This document shows, piece after piece, positions 13,212 to 15,234 of a stretch of 15,234 nt of DNA; positions within the stretch are counted from its first letter, which is position 1; each line of letters starts with the position of its first letter. The DNA is taken from assembly GCA_035545895.1 (NCBI GenBank), contig DASZXJ010000228.1, positions 1 to 15,234 on the forward strand, read 5' to 3'. This stretch comes from DASZXJ01 sp035545895. Lineage in GTDB: Bacteria; Planctomycetota; Phycisphaerae; Tepidisphaerales; Tepidisphaeraceae. The translations under genes were made by a program, and so were the position numbers. The notes beneath the pieces are model-generated. The model saw only the letters and a list, made by a program, of their open reading frames with translations. It made no database searches and was not told where the DNA came from.

Positions 13212-13323
13212 TCCGCATGTCTGGTGGGTCTTACTACCCATATATCCCGCTTAAAAACACATAAATTGCCCAGACGTCCGATAGGCCGAACAAACATAAA
13301 AATCGTGGAAAACCCTATACGGT

Positions 13324-14007
13324 ATGGTCTACAATCAGGTCGTGAGTTCGAGCGTCGACCCAGATCAATTCGTCCGAACGGTTCAGCCTGTCCTTGAACG
13401 AAAAGATTTACCCGGCCTGCTGGGTTTACTCAAGCGTTTGTGGACCGCGGAACAAATGGTTTCGCTATTGGCGAGCCGGCACTGTGACGCGCGCAAGGTG
13501 GCGGCACTCTCGCTGTCGCTGGTTGGCTGCGACAAGTGTCTTCCGGCGCTGGCGCAGCAGCTTAAGGATCCGGACCCGATGGTCAACCAGATGGCCGAGC
13601 ATGCGATGTGGTCGATCTGGTTCCGCGGCGGCTCGCAGGAGGCGAACCATCATGTATGCCGCGGCGCCAAAGCCATCGACCGCGGCGACTATGCCCACGC
13701 CATCACCCACTTCGACCAAGCCATTCAAATCTGCCCGAATTTTCCAGAAGCCTACAACCAGCGAGCGCTCGTTAAATATCTGATGGAGCAATACCCCTGC
13801 TCCATCGCCGACTGCAAGCGGGCGGTTGAATTGATGCCCATTCATTTCGGCGCCTGGGCGGGAATGGGACATTGCTACGCACATCAAAATCAATTGCCGC
13901 AGGCGGTCGAGTGTTATCAAAAGGCGCTTTCAATCAATCCGCATATGTGCCAGGTTCGTCAGACCATTGATGAGCTTCGGGCGCAAATCATCGCCGACGC
14001 TCGCTAA
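13324..14007 (+). CDS. HEAT-like / TPR repeat protein
   Basis: The product has 227 residues. Residues ~15-100 are helical and resemble HEAT repeats (DARKVAALSLSLVGCDKCLPALAQQLKD split over two helices, then DPMVNQMAEHAMWSIW). Residues ~112-215 contain three TPR units: GAKAIDRGDYAHAITHFDQA, AYNQRALVKYLMEQYPCSIAD and GMGHCYAHQNQLPQAVECYQ. Both are protein-interaction scaffolds. There is no signal peptide, so it is probably cytoplasmic. The start ATG 13324 lacks a Shine-Dalgarno (CTATACGGT precedes it), and GTG 13342 is an alternative. Partners are unknown. Confidence 0.88.
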   Translation: MVYNQVVSSSVDPDQFVRTVQPVLERKDLPGLLGLLKRLWTAEQMVSLLASRHCDARKVAALSLSLVGCDKCLPALAQQLKDPDPMVNQMAEHAMWSIWFRGGSQEANHHVCRGAKAIDRGDYAHAITHFDQAIQICPNFPEAYNQRALVKYLMEQYPCSIADCKRAVELMPIHFGAWAGMGHCYAHQNQLPQAVECYQKALSINPHMCQVRQTIDELRAQIIADAR

Positions 14008-14019
14008 TTGCATCGTGAA

Positions 14020-14892
14020 TTACTTCTTTGATTGCTCGGCCGATACCTGCAGGCGATTCCCCAGATAGCGATTGTCGAGATGCTTTACCTCGAAAAACGC
14101 GGCACATTCGCGCGCGGGTTTGTAGGTGCGAAAGGTCCGCATGATGCCAAGCGTCGCAGCGCTTTCCAAAGGCCCCCAGAAGCCGGTGTCGCCGTTGAGG
14201 AAATGAGGCTGCCCCGCCCAATAGGCCATTTGCTCGGCCGTGAGGAAGAAACAGCCGGCGTGCGGGTTGTCGATCCGCTGGAAAATAAACGATCGTCCAA
14301 AGGCTTCAAACGTTAATGAGGGCCGATCGGCAATATTTTGGTATCGCGGGCTGATCGTCGGATCGACCAGGTTTCCATCGACATACAGCTTGTGAGGAGA
14401 CATCATCGCAGACGTTTCAAATCGATTGGGTTGAAGAACGCAATCCGCTCCCGCGAGGCGCGTAAACCAATCCTGCTTGGCAAAGAAGTAGGCATCGAAC
14501 ACGAGAATGTCATCTTCCAGATAACAGTAACGGTCATACTTGCCGAGCAGGGATCGCATGAGGGCGTGACATTCAAAGCCAAGCAGTTGCGGCTGGGCCT
14601 GCGTCGTGTGGTGGCGATACATGTGCCTGGGCAGATTGAGTTGTCCCAAAAGATGATGTTCGCCGGTGGTGCAAACAACGATGTCCAATTCGTGGCGACA
14701 GTCTGCGTTGGCGGCGCGAATCACGCGTTTGCTCCAGTGGAGCAGCCCCTGATGTCCGCCGAAGGTGGCGTATAAGCTGGAAATGCAGGTCGCCAGGTTG
14801 GCCACTCGACCGGCGGAGTTGGAAGCGGTCGAACCGTAATCGCCGCCCGGGCTTGGCTTGTAATAGTGCGGAATGGTCAGCAGTATCTTCAC
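14020..14892 (-). CDS. GT-A-like glycosyltransferase, family unassigned
   Basis: The product has 290 residues. It starts MKILLTIPHYYKPSPGGDYGS. The acidic metal-binding type motif YLEDDILVFDAYFF (E126-D128) follows KYDRYCY, as expected for the DxD region of a GT-A fold. Later come GCFFLTAEQMAYWA and the GDTGFWGPLESAAT segment near the C-terminal acceptor side. No transmembrane segment is seen. It probably transfers a sugar in envelope or exopolysaccharide synthesis; donor and acceptor are unknown. The start is GTG 14892-14890 with only a weak AAGG upstream. It converges on the HEAT/TPR gene with 12 bp between stops. Confidence 0.75.
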   Translation of the reverse strand: MKILLTIPHYYKPSPGGDYGSTASNSAGRVANLATCISSLYATFGGHQGLLHWSKRVIRAANADCRHELDIVVCTTGEHHLLGQLNLPRHMYRHHTTQAQPQLLGFECHALMRSLLGKYDRYCYLEDDILVFDAYFFAKQDWFTRLAGADCVLQPNRFETSAMMSPHKLYVDGNLVDPTISPRYQNIADRPSLTFEAFGRSFIFQRIDNPHAGCFFLTAEQMAYWAGQPHFLNGDTGFWGPLESAATLGIMRTFRTYKPARECAAFFEVKHLDNRYLGNRLQVSAEQSKK

Positions 14893-14982
14893 GGCGATTC
14901 AACCTTGTTGCCCGCATCGAGCGATCAGATCATATTGCATTTGCACGTTTTTGGGCATCTCCTGCGCGTTGAATTACGGTAG

Positions 14983-15092
14983 TGGGTCAGTTTGAGATTG
15001 GTTCATTCAGCCCCACTGCTTGCAGCGGGTTTTTGAGCGCCAAACCCGCCGCAAGCGGCGGGGCTAAATGGCGTTGCCTGTAAACTGACCCA
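14983..15092. repeat. 110-bp palindromic element (second REP-like family, copy 2; MITE-like)
   Basis: Outer arms TGGGTCAGTTT (14983-14993) and AAACTGACCCA (15082-15092) are exact reverse complements. Inside, arms of ~30 bp (from 15003 and to 15071) pair with few mismatches and include GCAAGCGGCGG. The 19-mer AACCCGCCGCAAGCGGCGG (15043-15061) is shared with 7037-7055. GGTAGTG flanks the element on both sides (14978-14984 and 15094-15100), a possible 7-bp target duplication. It lies between the starts and ends of two leftward genes; the remaining gap 14893-14977 shows nothing I can name. Confidence 0.65.
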
Positions 15093-15108
15093 GGGTAGTG
15101 TCCTAATT

Positions 15109-15234
15109 TCAAAATCCAAAGACTGGTCGGATAATTGCCCAATAGACAGGCCAGATCATTGCTAGGCACCAGTTAATCGGCAGGACTAAAATCCAATTCC
15201 ACCAGTTGTAGGGATACCCATCGAAGAAAGTCAG
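15109..15234 (-). CDS. Partial CDS, C-terminal end of a membrane protein
   Basis: A frame enters from the right edge with no in-window start needed and runs 41 codons to TGA (15111-15109). It reads FFDGYPYNWWNWILVLP, then a hydrophobic stretch rich in Trp, Ile and Leu, and closes with RPVFGF. The density of Trp/Tyr/Phe and the hydrophobic stretch indicate a transmembrane C-terminus. The family is not recognised. The palindromic element begins 16 bp beyond the stop. Confidence 0.55.
   Translation of the reverse strand: MTFFDGYPYNWWNWILVLPINWCLAMIWPVYWAIIRPVFGF

Noticed and set aside
1..15234. CRISPR array, tRNA or rRNA genes
   Set aside because: No regularly spaced direct repeats with unique spacers were seen, and no GTTCRANNC arm with a matching acceptor stem or rRNA-like sequence was found by eye.

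Overview
The window looks like chromosomal DNA of a planctomycete, most likely of the Phycisphaerae type. This is inferred from protein flavour: a planctomycete-style ClpS variant, a DUF6798-like membrane protein, HTH-receiver and HDOD-histidine kinase fusions, short lipoproteins, a stand-alone rpsD and weak Shine-Dalgarno use. No rRNA or tRNA gene confirms the taxonomy. Gene order is loose, with many small divergent or convergent units typical of a large-genome bacterium, plus dispersed palindromic repeats.

Layout. Bases 1-1577 hold the start of an unidentified gene and a polytopic membrane protein, both on the minus strand. clpS runs rightward from about 1598 and meets a leftward FHA-domain membrane protein (1957-2730). 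Two leftward lipoprotein genes follow (2821-3857). A rightward two-TM protein with a good sigma70 promoter occupies 3999-4886. Bases 4887-5638 form a self-contained REP unit: a RAYT-like HUH transposase between two pairs of inverted palindromes. rpsD (5879-6475) probably has a promoter that abuts the right-hand palindrome, and its 3' end overlaps by 10 bp with a convergent FliA-like sigma factor (6466-6972).

The central block (7309-11842) is a signalling operon: an HTH-receiver protein, a four-helix-bundle (S23/bAvd-like) gene, an HDOD-GAF-histidine kinase and a receiver-GAF protein. It follows a leader that can fold into a three-way junction. The four-helix-bundle gene sits between 31-bp inverted heptad repeats that exactly fill the gap between its neighbours. 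It therefore looks like a small mobile cassette dropped into a previously overlapping gene pair.

The right part holds about 400 bp with hairpins and a terminator but no convincing gene, then a Methyltransf_16-type methyltransferase, a tiny lipoprotein, a HEAT/TPR protein, a GT-A-like glycosyltransferase, a 110-bp palindromic element, and the C-terminal end of a membrane protein cut by the window edge.

The strongest candidates for something under-described are the inverted-repeat four-helix-bundle cassette, the RAYT/REPIN unit that extends into its own 3' coding end and the rpsD promoter, and the structured leader of the signalling operon.
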